A stretch of 64,000 nt of DNA from an uncultured Bacteroidales bacterium (GCA_944322815.1 CALUQB010000001.1:1-64000); one strand, 5' to 3'. Positions 53,817-63,917 are shown, counted from the first letter of the stretch. Program-made: numbers and translations. The notes: a model not told the origin generated them from the letters alone.

Positions 53817-54512
53817 TCAGTTCTCACCGAATTTTCCGGCAAGCAGTTTTCTGATCCATACCATCTGGTCCTCCAGTGTCATTTCCGAATTGTCCAGCAC
53901 CACTGCATCGTCAGCCTTCGCCAGAGGGGAAACCTTCCTGTGGGAATCTATATAGTCTCTTTCCTTCACGTTTGCGAGCACATCCGCGAACTCCACCTTC
54001 TCACCCTTGCCTTGCATTTCCTTCATCCTTCTCATGGCACGCACCTCAGGGTCTGCCGTCATGAAAATCTTCAACTCCGCATCCGGAAACACGGTCACGC
54101 CGATATCCCTTCCGTCGATGACCACCCTTCTGCGGCTGCCCAGCTCCCTTAGCTTCCTGTCCACATACTCCCTTACCTGCGGCAATGCTGATACCGGACT
54201 CACTTTCTGCGACACGTCCAGGCTTCTGATTTCTTTCTCGATGCATCGGGAGCCCATATAAGTCTTCGAACCGTTGCTGCCGGCCACGAAATCCAGATCG
54301 ATATATGGAAGGGCTTCGCCCAATGCCTTCACGTCTATGGCACCGTCAGCACCAATGAGTCCATGTTCCATCGCATACAGGGTGACGCCCCTGTACAATG
54401 CACCGGAGTCCAGGTATCTGAATCCGAACTCTCTGGCTATGAGTTTGGCAAAAGAACTCTTGCCGGTAGAAGAATATCCGTCGATGGCTATGATGATGTC
54501 AGGTATATGCAT
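53817..54512 (-). CDS. cmk: Cytidylate kinase
   Basis: A 231-residue kinase that phosphorylates CMP and dCMP. The P-loop is IIAIDGYSSTGKSSFAKLIA, followed by FRYLDSGALYRGVTLYAMEH, the CMP-binding RRVVIDGRDIGVTVFPDAEL and a C-terminal ERDYIDSHRKVSPLAKADDA. It is the first gene of the cmk-ispH unit and has a clear promoter at 54559-54591. Confidence 0.96.
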   Translation of the reverse strand: MHIPDIIIAIDGYSSTGKSSFAKLIAREFGFRYLDSGALYRGVTLYAMEHGLIGADGAIDVKALGEALPYIDLDFVAGSNGSKTYMGSRCIEKEIRSLDVSQKVSPVSALPQVREYVDRKLRELGSRRRVVIDGRDIGVTVFPDAELKIFMTADPEVRAMRRMKEMQGKGEKVEFADVLANVKERDYIDSHRKVSPLAKADDAVVLDNSEMTLEDQMVWIRKLLAGKFGEN

Positions 54513-54558
54513 TGCGGGTTCAGGTATATTCGATGCTGTTGTACATAGTTCAGAACAG

Positions 54559-54591
54559 CAAAATTACAAAAATATGTGAATAAACCGCAAA
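54559..54591 (-). promoter_or_regulatory. Promoter of cmk-ispH
   Basis: On the minus strand a -33 TTTG (54591-54588), a 21-base spacer and a -7 TAATTTTG (54566-54559) match the consensus. Transcription would start about 40 bases before the cmk ATG. A plus-strand -7-like TATATTTG (54616-54623) without a -33 may serve the divergent metalloprotease operon. Confidence 0.65.
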
Positions 54592-54683
54592 AAATGAATA
54601 ATATCAGAATTTTTGTATATTTGTAAGTATCCTATGGTTCCGCCCGGAATCGCGGTGGAAATATTTATTTGGATGAATGTCGT

Positions 54684-57299
54684 ATGAATTGCCGTTACCT
54701 TTTAATATTATCCGCTTGCCTTGCTTTCGCAGGCCTGTCTCCTGTCCGGGCCGAAGACAGTACGTCTGAAAAGCCGGAGACAGAGCAGAATGACTCCGGA
54801 ATCTCGAAATATGCCAGGACATTCTCGGCTGAAAAAGGCTGTCTTTCTGCCACAGGACCCTTTCTTACACTGCACAAGACCGATGGAAAGCTCTATATCG
54901 AGATTCCGCGCAGGTATCTCGGTCGTGAACTGCTGATAGCGGCGACGGTGACGGGTACCAGCGATACCGATGTGGCGACGATAGGGTACAAGGCCAGAGA
55001 TCCGCTCCACGGGCATTTCGTCCTCAGAGACAGCAGCATTTTCCTGGAAAGGGTGACCGTATTGCCTGACCTGGAAATGCCTGGTCGGCAGAATGACAGG
55101 AATACCTCTCTCACCCACCTCGATCCTGTGCTGTGGGGGGGGGAAGTATTCTGCGAATCCGATGATCATCTGAATGTCGTTTTCGAGGCCACTTCTCTGT
55201 TCAGAAAACTCGATGACCTCTCTCCTCTGGGTACCAAATCCGGAATGGGGCTGAGTATCAAGGCCAAGCTGAATGACGACTTGTGTTCTTTCGACGGACT
55301 CAAGTCCTTTTCGGACAATGTCTCGATAAAATCCACCCTCTCCTATACGGTGACCACCTCGTTTCTGGGGCTGCTTTCCGTATTGAAGGATGCTCCTGTC
55401 AGCGTAAAGGCCACGCATACCATCCTGCTACTCCCTGAGCGGAAGATGGAACCCCGTATGGCCGACAGCCGTATAGGCACATTCCTGACAGACCGCAGGA
55501 GTCTCGATCCCGGATCTGATAAAATCGAAACATATTCCGTGGTCAACCGTTGGCGTCTGGAGCCGCGGGACACTGCTGCCATGCTCCGCGGAGAACTTAC
55601 CGAACCGGTCAAGCCGATCGTATTCTATCTGGATGATGCATTCCCGGAATTGTGGAAAGACGCTGCCCGCCGCGGTATCCTGCGCTGGAACAAGGCTTTC
55701 GAAGCCATAGGTTTCAAAGATGCCGTCCGTGTGGAACCCTTCCCTGCCGATGATCCGGAATTCGACCCTGACAATCTTAAATATTCCTGCGTGCGCTATG
55801 TGCCTGTTCCGGTCAGCAATGCCATGGGACCATCGTGGGTTGATCCTACTACAGGCGAGATCATAAATGCCTCCGTGATCGTCTACAATGACGTAGCCAA
55901 GCTGATCAACCACTGGCGTTTCTGCCAGACAGCCCAGGTGGACGAACGTGTCAGGGCCGTGCGTATGCCGGACGAAGTCATGGAGGAATCTCTGGAGTAT
56001 GTCCTCGCTCATGAAGTGGGGCACTGTCTCGGCTTCATGCACAATATGGCCGCCTCCGCCGCCTATCCGGTGGACTCGCTCAGAAGTGCCGGGTTTACAC
56101 GGCGGAACGGTACTACTCCTTCTATCATGGACTACGCCCGTTTCAACTACGTGGCACAGCCTGGAGACAAGGATGTATCGCTTACCCCGCCGGATCTCGG
56201 TGTCTACGACTACTATCTGGTGCAGTATGCCTATCGTCCGATTTTCGAAGCCGGCAGTATGAAAGAGGAAATCCCGGTTCTGGAAAGTTGGATTGACGAA
56301 CATGCCGATGATCCGCGTTACCGTTACGGCCGCCAGCAGGTCAGGTTCCGTTGCGACCCGTCTGCCATCGAAGAGGATCTGGGCGATGACCCTGTTATGG
56401 CTTCGGACTATGGCGTCTCCAATCTGAAATACATCCTCGCAAATCTCGATTCCTGGATTTCCGATGCCGATGATGCCGATTATCAGCACAGGTCGGAACT
56501 GTATGCAGCCCTTCTGAAACAGTACGACCGTTATGTCCAGGCCGTCATGCTCAATATCGGCGGTATCAGACTCTACGACAGAACAGACCGGCCCCGTGTC
56601 GAATCCGTGGATGCCGGCAGGCAGCGGCAGGCAGTGTCCTGGATACTGGACAGACTTTCCGACAGCGGGTGGATTGACCGGACTCCGGTAGCTGACCGTC
56701 AGACGCTGCATGTAGGAAACCGGGACGAATTCGTCTCGGAAACGTTCGAAGACCTGCTTGACAGGCTGGATGCCGTCGTACTGTCCTCCCATGTCGCCGG
56801 AAACGGGGCTTACACTCCTGAAGAATTCCTTTCTGACATTTATGACAGGGTATGGGCTCCTGTCGGTTCGAAGAAAACCCTTTCAGCGTCCGAGCGCATG
56901 ATGCAGAGACAGTTCGTTTCAGCCTGTATTTCCGCTTTCGCCCCGAAAGGTTCCTCCTCATCCGGCAGCAGGACGCTGACAGCCGCAGATGCCTACAGCC
57001 CTTCCCTGCATGGATTTCTTGTTTGTGGCGGAGTCCCTGTCTCCGAAGATCTGCTGATGCAGGCTGCCGGAGCTTATGGATGGGATACGGTCCGGCAACG
57101 GATGTTCGGAAAGGCCGGATACAACTGGCAGAAGAAGGTAGGTATCCGTACCATAGACGAAACTCCGACCATGTGGTACGATATGGCCCGCCGCTGTGAA
57201 AAGCTCCTTTCACGGAAGGCCGCATCTGCTCCCCCGGCAGACCGTTCCCATTACGAACTGCTGCTTTACCGCCTGCGAAGTGCCCTGGCTGGAAAATGA
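54684..57299 (+). CDS. Secreted zinc metalloprotease (DUF5117/DUF5118 type)
   Basis: An 871-residue protein with a signal peptide ending near PVRAED. The N-terminal regions resemble DUF5118/DUF5117 (LYIEIPRRYLGRELLIAATV). The catalytic domain has the metzincin-type zinc motif HEVGHCLGFMHN: H443, E444, H447 and H453. A conserved ATGEIINASV-like segment (TTGEIINASVIVYND) precedes it. Such proteins are common beside SusC/SusD pairs in Bacteroidota and are thought to digest proteins. The ATG at 54684 is preferred to a TTG at 54669. A run of nine G (55135-55143) encodes W151-G-G-E and is prone to slippage. A SusC gene follows after 21 bases. Confidence 0.88.
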   Translation: MNCRYLLILSACLAFAGLSPVRAEDSTSEKPETEQNDSGISKYARTFSAEKGCLSATGPFLTLHKTDGKLYIEIPRRYLGRELLIAATVTGTSDTDVATIGYKARDPLHGHFVLRDSSIFLERVTVLPDLEMPGRQNDRNTSLTHLDPVLWGGEVFCESDDHLNVVFEATSLFRKLDDLSPLGTKSGMGLSIKAKLNDDLCSFDGLKSFSDNVSIKSTLSYTVTTSFLGLLSVLKDAPVSVKATHTILLLPERKMEPRMADSRIGTFLTDRRSLDPGSDKIETYSVVNRWRLEPRDTAAMLRGELTEPVKPIVFYLDDAFPELWKDAARRGILRWNKAFEAIGFKDAVRVEPFPADDPEFDPDNLKYSCVRYVPVPVSNAMGPSWVDPTTGEIINASVIVYNDVAKLINHWRFCQTAQVDERVRAVRMPDEVMEESLEYVLAHEVGHCLGFMHNMAASAAYPVDSLRSAGFTRRNGTTPSIMDYARFNYVAQPGDKDVSLTPPDLGVYDYYLVQYAYRPIFEAGSMKEEIPVLESWIDEHADDPRYRYGRQQVRFRCDPSAIEEDLGDDPVMASDYGVSNLKYILANLDSWISDADDADYQHRSELYAALLKQYDRYVQAVMLNIGGIRLYDRTDRPRVESVDAGRQRQAVSWILDRLSDSGWIDRTPVADRQTLHVGNRDEFVSETFEDLLDRLDAVVLSSHVAGNGAYTPEEFLSDIYDRVWAPVGSKKTLSASERMMQRQFVSACISAFAPKGSSSSGSRTLTAADAYSPSLHGFLVCGGVPVSEDLLMQAAGAYGWDTVRQRMFGKAGYNWQKKVGIRTIDETPTMWYDMARRCEKLLSRKAASAPPADRSHYELLLYRLRSALAGK
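55135..55143 (+). repeat. G9 homopolymer in the metalloprotease coding sequence
   Basis: Nine consecutive G residues lie in frame within codons 151-153. A change of one base would end translation early, removing the zinc site. Confidence 0.9.
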
Positions 57300-57320
57300 T
57301 TCCCTGACTGACATTATCAC

Positions 57321-60300
57321 ATGCTTATGAAACGAATCTTGACAAATTGTTGTATCATTCTGTCGTGTCTGCTGGCCTGTGCTTCTGCCATGGCACAGAC
57401 AGGACGGCAGATCAAAGGCCTTGTCACCGATGAACAGGGAGCCCCGCTTATCGGTGTCGGTATTTTCATCAAAGGGACGTCTGTCGGTACGGTATCCGAT
57501 GTCGACGGCAGCTATGTCCTTTCCTTAGGGGACCGTACCGATCCCGTTGTCACATTCTCGTATGTGGGGATGAAGACCGTCGATGTTACGGTGACGGCTT
57601 CCATGGAGACTCTGAACGTGACCATGGAGGGCGATACGGACCTCGATGCTGTCATCGTCCAGGGGTACGGCCGTGTCCAGAAGCGCGAAGACCTGATCGG
57701 AAGTGCCTTTCAGGTCAATTCGGAGGATCTTGAGTTCAAGCCGATGACACGGCTTGACAATATCCTTGACGGTATGGTACCAGGTATGGTCGTCTCCCCG
57801 AATACCGACGGACCTTCCACGGTACAGCAGCGTTATAATATACGTATCCGTGGCGAGGCTTCGCTCAGCGCCTCGAATGAGCCTCTGTGGATCATTGACG
57901 GTGTGCCCGTCTATATGGGGACGAGGACCAACATCATGCCTGGTCTGGGGACCACGATATCGCCTCTGTCATTCGTCAGTCCGGAGGATGTGGAGTCCAT
58001 TACTGTCCTGAAGGATGCCGCCGAAGTTTCCATCTACGGAGCTGACGGAGCCAACGGCGTGATTCTCGTAACCACTAAGGGCGGAGAGTTCAACAGCGGT
58101 CCGACAAAGGTCAATGCCACATTCCGTTACGGTGTCTCCGCCATCGATGAAAGCACCCGTTTCAAGACACTCAATGCCGCCCAGTATATGGCTTACGCCA
58201 AAGAGGCCTGGGCCAATGGCGGAAATGATCCTGCCCTGTTCCCGTATCAGGACAACGATATGAACACTTATTCGACGACCGACACCTATTGGCCGGACCT
58301 GTATTTCGGCCTGGGTCAGAATTTCCTGGCCAGTATCGCGATCTCGGGCGGCAGCCAGAATTCCGCCAACTACGTGTCCGCATCCTATTACCGGGAACAA
58401 TCCTCGGTGAAGGGCAATCTCCAGCATCGTATCACCGCCCGTCTTAACAATACGTACAGACTGGGCCGCAAGTTCATCTTCCGTCCGCAGATATCGGCAT
58501 CGTACAATATCAATGACATCTTCTCACCGTCTCACGAATACTATGAGATCCTTCCGATCTTCTCTCTCTTCGACAATGACGGCTATACCTACAGACTGTA
58601 CAACAAATACGTCTCCGGACGGGACCCTCAGACAGGAGAACTGATCTGGGACGAATCGAAGTTCCTGGACAATACTATCGCCGACAGGGAACTGAACGAC
58701 AATACGCAGAAGACTTTCTTGACGGAAGGAAATCTTTCGTTGCAGTACGAAGTGCTGGAAGGTCTGACCGCGACTGCCCAGTTCGGAGTTTCGTACCAGC
58801 ATGGTTACGAAACCATGTACAAGTCCCGCAATACGCTGGGTGGTATCATCGACGGAGAGCCGAAAGGCTATTCTACCCGCAATTCGGCGAATTACCTCTC
58901 CTGGGCTAATATCGAACGGGTGAATTTCAACCGCACTTTCGGCAAGCATGCGGTTTCCGCTCTGGCCGGAGTCGAACTTTCGAGCAAGGGATACAATACG
59001 ATTACGGCCTATGGTTCCGGATTCGTTAACGACAGTATCCAGGAAGTGGGCTATGCGGAAGAGTCCACCAGGAAAGGTTCCAGCAGCATGAAAACCACCC
59101 GCAAACTGTCTCTGCTGGCGCAGGCCGGATACACATTCGATTCCCGGTACAGCCTGCAGTTCAGCATCCGGCGCGAGGGAAATTCTTCATTCGGAAAGTA
59201 TGCACGCTGGGCAACCTATTTCTCTGCAGGAGGCGCATGGAACATCCATCGCGAGCACTTTTTCAGTTCGAAGATCATCGACTTGCTGAAATTGAAGGTA
59301 TCTTTCGGTACGACAGGCAACTCCCGTGTGGACAGTGCCCAGATGAGGGGACTCGGAACTTTCTCTTATGGTGACACCTACTCCTATAACGGTGAGATGG
59401 GAGGCGTGGTAGCCACTCCCGCGAATCCGGGCATAAGCTGGGAAACCACCTACAAGACCAATGTCGGTACGGATATCCGTCTCTGGGACAGGCTCTCTGT
59501 AGCAGCGGAATTCTACTACGACTACACGACAAACCTGCTTAGCAAGGTGTATACTTCCAGGGTCATCGGAGATGAGCGCATCTATGCCAATGTCGGCGAG
59601 ATGTACAATCTCGGCTATGAGGTCACTGTCAATTCTGTCAATATCGCCAATGCCAACTTCCACTGGACCACAGACCTGAATCTTTCCCATAACAGGAACA
59701 GGGTCGTAAAGCTGGCCGACGGGAAAAGCATCACTTCCGGCAGCAGCATTACCGCAGAAGGCTACGATTCGGATTCGTTTTATCTGGTACGCTGGGCCGG
59801 TGTCGATCCGACGACAGGAGCTCCGATGTGGTATGACAAGGACGGGAATCTTACCTATACGTACTCGACAGCTGACCGCGTCATTTACAAGTCTTCATCG
59901 CCCGTACTCACGGGAGGTATGACCAATACGTTCAGGCTTTACGACTTTTCCTTGAGCTTCCAGCTCAACTACTCCATAGGAGGCTATGCCCTCTGTACTC
60001 TGGGCACAAACGGAGTGACGGACGGTTATGATATCATCGGGCAGAATGTTTCCGTCAATTCGCTTGACCACTGGTCAAAGCCCGGGGACTTGTCTCCGAA
60101 TCCTCGTATTTCCACCGTTTCTTCGAGTTCGAGCCGCCATTCGACACGGTTCCTGTACAACAAGACCAATGTACGTCTGCAGAATCTGGCCCTGACTTAT
60201 ACCCTTCCCGAGCGTATAAGCAGCAAGCTGAAAATGTCATCCATGCGGATTTCGTTCATAGGGGACAATCTTTATCTGTGGACACCTGATCAGAAACGGA

Positions 60301-60380
60301 ACCGGAATTCCTACAAGACCATGATGTACGGATATCCGCTTCAGAGGACTTTCTCCCTGAGTCTCGATATGACATTCTAA
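57321..60380 (+). CDS. SusC/RagA-type TonB-linked outer-membrane transporter
   Basis: A 1019-residue outer-membrane transporter. A signal peptide (ASAMAQ) is followed by a carboxypeptidase-D-like domain (IKGLVTDEQGAPLIGVGIFI, residues about 30-110) and a plug domain (VIVQGYGRVQKREDLIGSAF, LWIIDGVPVY, ITVLKDAAEVSIYGADGANG). A barrel follows, ending in FSLSLDMTF. It would form a lidded import complex with the SusD-like lipoprotein encoded next. It lies 21 bases after the metalloprotease gene. The substrate is inferred to be peptide-like because no glycan-active genes are present. ATGs at 57321 and 57327 are both plausible. Confidence 0.93.
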   Translation: MLMKRILTNCCIILSCLLACASAMAQTGRQIKGLVTDEQGAPLIGVGIFIKGTSVGTVSDVDGSYVLSLGDRTDPVVTFSYVGMKTVDVTVTASMETLNVTMEGDTDLDAVIVQGYGRVQKREDLIGSAFQVNSEDLEFKPMTRLDNILDGMVPGMVVSPNTDGPSTVQQRYNIRIRGEASLSASNEPLWIIDGVPVYMGTRTNIMPGLGTTISPLSFVSPEDVESITVLKDAAEVSIYGADGANGVILVTTKGGEFNSGPTKVNATFRYGVSAIDESTRFKTLNAAQYMAYAKEAWANGGNDPALFPYQDNDMNTYSTTDTYWPDLYFGLGQNFLASIAISGGSQNSANYVSASYYREQSSVKGNLQHRITARLNNTYRLGRKFIFRPQISASYNINDIFSPSHEYYEILPIFSLFDNDGYTYRLYNKYVSGRDPQTGELIWDESKFLDNTIADRELNDNTQKTFLTEGNLSLQYEVLEGLTATAQFGVSYQHGYETMYKSRNTLGGIIDGEPKGYSTRNSANYLSWANIERVNFNRTFGKHAVSALAGVELSSKGYNTITAYGSGFVNDSIQEVGYAEESTRKGSSSMKTTRKLSLLAQAGYTFDSRYSLQFSIRREGNSSFGKYARWATYFSAGGAWNIHREHFFSSKIIDLLKLKVSFGTTGNSRVDSAQMRGLGTFSYGDTYSYNGEMGGVVATPANPGISWETTYKTNVGTDIRLWDRLSVAAEFYYDYTTNLLSKVYTSRVIGDERIYANVGEMYNLGYEVTVNSVNIANANFHWTTDLNLSHNRNRVVKLADGKSITSGSSITAEGYDSDSFYLVRWAGVDPTTGAPMWYDKDGNLTYTYSTADRVIYKSSSPVLTGGMTNTFRLYDFSLSFQLNYSIGGYALCTLGTNGVTDGYDIIGQNVSVNSLDHWSKPGDLSPNPRISTVSSSSSRHSTRFLYNKTNVRLQNLALTYTLPERISSKLKMSSMRISFIGDNLYLWTPDQKRNRNSYKTMMYGYPLQRTFSLSLDMTF

Positions 60381-60392
60381 ACAATCGGAAGC

Positions 60393-61811
60393 ATGAACAA
60401 GAAAAAGATATATTATTGTCTGGCCGCATTGCTGGCCACCTTTCCCGTCTTGAACAGCTGTTCTTTCCTGGAGGTGGATGAACTGGGAAAAAGCGATACT
60501 GATACCTTCTTCTCCGAGATGGAGGGCCTCCGGACTGCCAGGATGGGGCTGTATAGGATTACGTTCGATTTTTTCGATCAGTATCTCTGCAAATATGCGG
60601 AAGTTGCCGGGGAATCCCTACAGTCGGTTGTCGTCGGCAGCGGCGGTGAAATGTACTATCAGTACAATTTTCTTTCGACACCGGATCTGGAGACTACCGC
60701 TGTGGGATATCTCTGGAAAAGGGGATATGCCGTCATCACCAATGCCAATACCATTCTCAATTATTCGGAAAATCTGAAAGCGAAATTTCCGGACAATGCG
60801 GATGAGATCAGGCATATCGAGGCGGAAGCCTGTTTCATGCGCGCCCTGGTTCATTTCTCTCTTGTCTGCTGTTATGCCCAGCCATACGGTTTTACTTCCG
60901 ATGCCTCGCATCTTGGAATCCCCGTTGCAGACCATGTGGTGGGAGCGAACGAGCAGATTGCGCGCAGCAGTGTCAGGACGGTTTATGAGCAGATTATCCG
61001 CGATCTGAACACTGCGTATGGTATTCTGGGTGACTCAGCTCCGGCCGAGGCCGACTATGTCTCGGGTCTGGCCTGCGATGCATTGCTGGCGCGGGTCTGT
61101 CTCTATATGGGCGATTACGGGCAGGCGGAATCATATTCCGGAAAGATAATCTCCGCGCTGAATCTGACTTCTTATGAGGACTATGCCGACATGTTCACGG
61201 GTGAAGAACTCGGTGACGAGGCTGTCTTCCGCCTCTCAGGGTATTATGCCGGAAGTTCTCTCCGGAAGTTTTACGACTATGAGTCGGCTTCTTTTATACC
61301 GGCAAACGATTTCATAGGGCTCTTCGCGGCTGACGATATCCGCAGGACCTTGCTCGAGGCTCCTGACGGAAGCGCTGCCTGCATGAAATACTACGATACG
61401 GCTACATCGGTCCCTGACGAACAATTTTACTATCTGACCGTATTGCGGCTTTCGGAAATGTATCTGATCCGTGCAGAGGCCCGTTGCATGCAGAACGACC
61501 TCGAAGGAGCCGCATCTGACCTGAAAAAGCTCCAGGCCAGGGCACGGAATGTCCCGGAGGATGACATTGTGCTGTCATATGCCGATGCCGGCGGGCTGAT
61601 GGAACTGATCAAGACGGAGCGCAGGAAAGAACTCTTCGCTGAAGGACACCGGTTCTTCGACCTGGCCCGCTGGGGTGACGATATCGTCCGTCCGGAAGAT
61701 ACGAATTCTTCAATGAAGATACTTGAATATCCGGATTATCGTTATGCGCTTCCTATCCCGCAGGTAGAGATGGACGTCAATGAGGCCATGGTGCAGAATG
61801 AGGGCTACTAA
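60393..61811 (+). CDS. SusD/RagB-type surface lipoprotein
   Basis: A 472-residue lipoprotein with lipobox LNSCSF near residue 22. The family pattern includes a TPR-like alpha-helical scaffold (HIEAEACFMRALVHFSLVCC) with YAQPYGFTSDASHLGIPV, then MYLIRAEARCMQNDLEGAA and the C-terminal TERRKELFAEGHRFFDLARW. Such proteins cap the SusC barrel and capture the ligand. It follows the susC-like gene by 12 bases and slightly precedes the next lipoprotein gene. Confidence 0.94.
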   Translation: MNKKKIYYCLAALLATFPVLNSCSFLEVDELGKSDTDTFFSEMEGLRTARMGLYRITFDFFDQYLCKYAEVAGESLQSVVVGSGGEMYYQYNFLSTPDLETTAVGYLWKRGYAVITNANTILNYSENLKAKFPDNADEIRHIEAEACFMRALVHFSLVCCYAQPYGFTSDASHLGIPVADHVVGANEQIARSSVRTVYEQIIRDLNTAYGILGDSAPAEADYVSGLACDALLARVCLYMGDYGQAESYSGKIISALNLTSYEDYADMFTGEELGDEAVFRLSGYYAGSSLRKFYDYESASFIPANDFIGLFAADDIRRTLLEAPDGSAACMKYYDTATSVPDEQFYYLTVLRLSEMYLIRAEARCMQNDLEGAASDLKKLQARARNVPEDDIVLSYADAGGLMELIKTERRKELFAEGHRFFDLARWGDDIVRPEDTNSSMKILEYPDYRYALPIPQVEMDVNEAMVQNEGY

Positions 61812-61812
61812 A

Positions 61813-62301
61813 ATGATTGCGATTATGAGAAACTTACTCTACAGTCTTGGTATTATCCTGCTTTTTACGGCAGGAACCGTATCCTGTTCGATAAATGATC
61901 CGCTGATCTTCGATGACGCGTTTGTCTATCTGTCCGATGCCAACGGGGCGTCATCCTCGACTGTCGACTCGAACAGTCAGAACTATCTGGCCACATACAA
62001 TATCCACCTTATAAGTCCTGTGCTGCCGCATGATGTGCAGGTATATTATGACCTTGTCGTCGGTGACGGCCTGACAGAGAATGTGGATTTCCGGATTATA
62101 GCTTCTACAGGCAGCCCTGTCACTTTCGCACGTGGAATCACATCCATGCCGGTCAGGATAGAGTGGCTCGCGCATCCGCTGGACGGTACGAAGGACAACA
62201 CGCTTCGCATCGTATTGCGTTCGTGCAGCGATCCTTCGGTCATGATCGGAAAACCCGGGCCGGATCATATCGGTGCGGAATATACGATTACGAAACGATG
62301 A
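61813..62301 (+). CDS. Small surface lipoprotein (DUF4843/DUF1735-like)
   Basis: A lipoprotein of about 162 residues with lipobox GTVSCS. The single domain has beta-rich repeats of the kind seen in DUF1735/DUF4843 proteins of Sus-like loci (DDAFVYLSDANGAS, YNIHLISPVLPHDVQVYYDL, VRIEWLAHPLDGTKDNTLRI). It probably sits on the cell surface beside the SusCD complex. Its ATG lies one base after the SusD stop codon; an ATG at 61825 is the alternative. Family placement is by pattern and position. Confidence 0.72.
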   Translation: MIAIMRNLLYSLGIILLFTAGTVSCSINDPLIFDDAFVYLSDANGASSSTVDSNSQNYLATYNIHLISPVLPHDVQVYYDLVVGDGLTENVDFRIIASTGSPVTFARGITSMPVRIEWLAHPLDGTKDNTLRIVLRSCSDPSVMIGKPGPDHIGAEYTITKR

Positions 62302-62323
62302 ATTTCCAACACTTTAAATATTA

Positions 62324-63862
62324 TTGCTTATGAAACGAACATTATTTCCCTTGATCGCCGCAGCGGCGAGCCTGACGATTTGCTGGAGTTGCTCCGAACC
62401 GGAACCGGACAACGGAACGGTAGAGAATTCCGACGGAAAGGCCGAATTTCTTACTTACGGCTTTTATGCCGAAGACAACAGCGCACTGACAGAGGATTAC
62501 ATTGCGGAAGTGGCTTCCGACATGCTTATCCGTCTGCCTGAGGATGTGGACAAGACCGCTCTGGTCGCACGCTTCACCACTTCCGAGGGTGACAAGGTTT
62601 TCGTAGGTTCTGACGAACAGACCAGCGGAGTGACACCTAACGATTTCACTTACCCTGTGGACTACATCGTACGTGATGACGCTGCGAATATCTCCGCCAG
62701 CTATACCGTCACTGTCGACAAGATCCTCCCTAAGGTATGGCAGCAAATGACCGTGTTCAACGATGACGGCATGGATAACGGCTCTTTCGCCATGTGTATC
62801 TCTCCTGAGGATAATCTTCCTCATTTCTTCCTCACCAGGACGAATGCCGACGATCTGGAGACCGGTGTGGTGGCTTCTTTCAGCGGAAGCACGCTGACGG
62901 CAGGATCAGAGTTCACTGTCGATTCCGAAGGTACGAAGATCGAAGCTTCGAAAATAGATATCGCCGCTGATGCAGACGGAAAACTTTATGTTTCGTACTA
63001 CAACAGTGACAAACTTTCGGATGACGAGTACGACAGATCTTATTATGTCTACACCGGCAGCGGTTCTTCCTGGTCACAGGTAGGGGCGAAGTTCGGTTTC
63101 AACGGCAATGACAGCGCCCTGGAGATAGATCCTGCCACGATGCGTCCGGTCCTGGCCTTCCAGTCCAATGACAGAAATGCATCTATCCCTCGCAGAAGTC
63201 TGGGTATCTACACTTTCGACGGCAGTTCATGGAGCGCCGGCAGTGAAATCGCCGATATTGCCGGAATGTCTGTTTACGGGTATCACATGCGCGTCTTCAA
63301 CGGCTCGCTTTATCTGTGCGGCCTTGTCCAGAATGCTCCTGGAACCTATTTCGTGTTCAAATATGAGAACGGCAGCTGGCAGCCGGTAGTCAATGCCCTG
63401 CCTGCAGGCATGTCCCAGACGAATATGGTCGATGCTTCGTTTGCCGTGGCTACCGACGGTACGGTCTACCTCTGCGCAGGAGGGGATGAGGATGCCAACG
63501 GTACCTGGTATATCACTGTCTACAAGTGCGCTCCGGGTGAAACTGCATGGACACGGATAGCGTCTCCGATCAAAGACAACTCCGCTAGTGGCATGTCGAC
63601 TTCCACGAATTTTGTCCTCGATCTGTGCGATGACCTGCCGGTAGTCCTTTACAAGAACCGCGATACGGATATTCCGGAGATCGTGATGCTGAATGCGGAA
63701 ACTCTGCAGTGGAACAGTCCGACAGCTCTCGGCTCTGTCGGAATGGGCAGCTATCTGGCGCTGGAGTTCGCTCCTGACGGCACAGGCTATGCCGCATTCC
63801 TGGACAATGGAGAGACGAGTTCGCTGCATGTCTACAAATTTGACGAGATGCCTGCCGAATAG
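62324..63862 (+). CDS. Surface lipoprotein with beta-propeller-like domain
   Basis: A 512-residue lipoprotein (lipobox CWSCSE near residue 23). An N-terminal DUF5018-like immunoglobulin-type segment ends in ISASYTVTVDK. The remaining 370 residues are made of repeated blades with patterns such as DGKLYVSYYNSD, SGSSWSQVGAKFGFNG, FNGSLYLCGLVQNAPGTYFV and DGTVYLCAGGDE. This suggests a propeller that binds a ligand or substrate at the surface, in the place of SusE/SusF. It closes the operon. A precise family could not be named. Confidence 0.72.
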   Translation: MLMKRTLFPLIAAAASLTICWSCSEPEPDNGTVENSDGKAEFLTYGFYAEDNSALTEDYIAEVASDMLIRLPEDVDKTALVARFTTSEGDKVFVGSDEQTSGVTPNDFTYPVDYIVRDDAANISASYTVTVDKILPKVWQQMTVFNDDGMDNGSFAMCISPEDNLPHFFLTRTNADDLETGVVASFSGSTLTAGSEFTVDSEGTKIEASKIDIAADADGKLYVSYYNSDKLSDDEYDRSYYVYTGSGSSWSQVGAKFGFNGNDSALEIDPATMRPVLAFQSNDRNASIPRRSLGIYTFDGSSWSAGSEIADIAGMSVYGYHMRVFNGSLYLCGLVQNAPGTYFVFKYENGSWQPVVNALPAGMSQTNMVDASFAVATDGTVYLCAGGDEDANGTWYITVYKCAPGETAWTRIASPIKDNSASGMSTSTNFVLDLCDDLPVVLYKNRDTDIPEIVMLNAETLQWNSPTALGSVGMGSYLALEFAPDGTGYAAFLDNGETSSLHVYKFDEMPAE

Positions 63863-63917
63863 TTTCCGGTTGATGGTTAGATGACACGTAGATTAAGAGG
63901 CGATTTTGAAGACATCG

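Noticed and set aside
55428..56792. 454-codon minus-strand reading frame inside the metalloprotease gene
   Set aside because: Antisense to the zinc-site region of a well-supported protease; rich in His and Arg as shadows often are, and no homology recognised.
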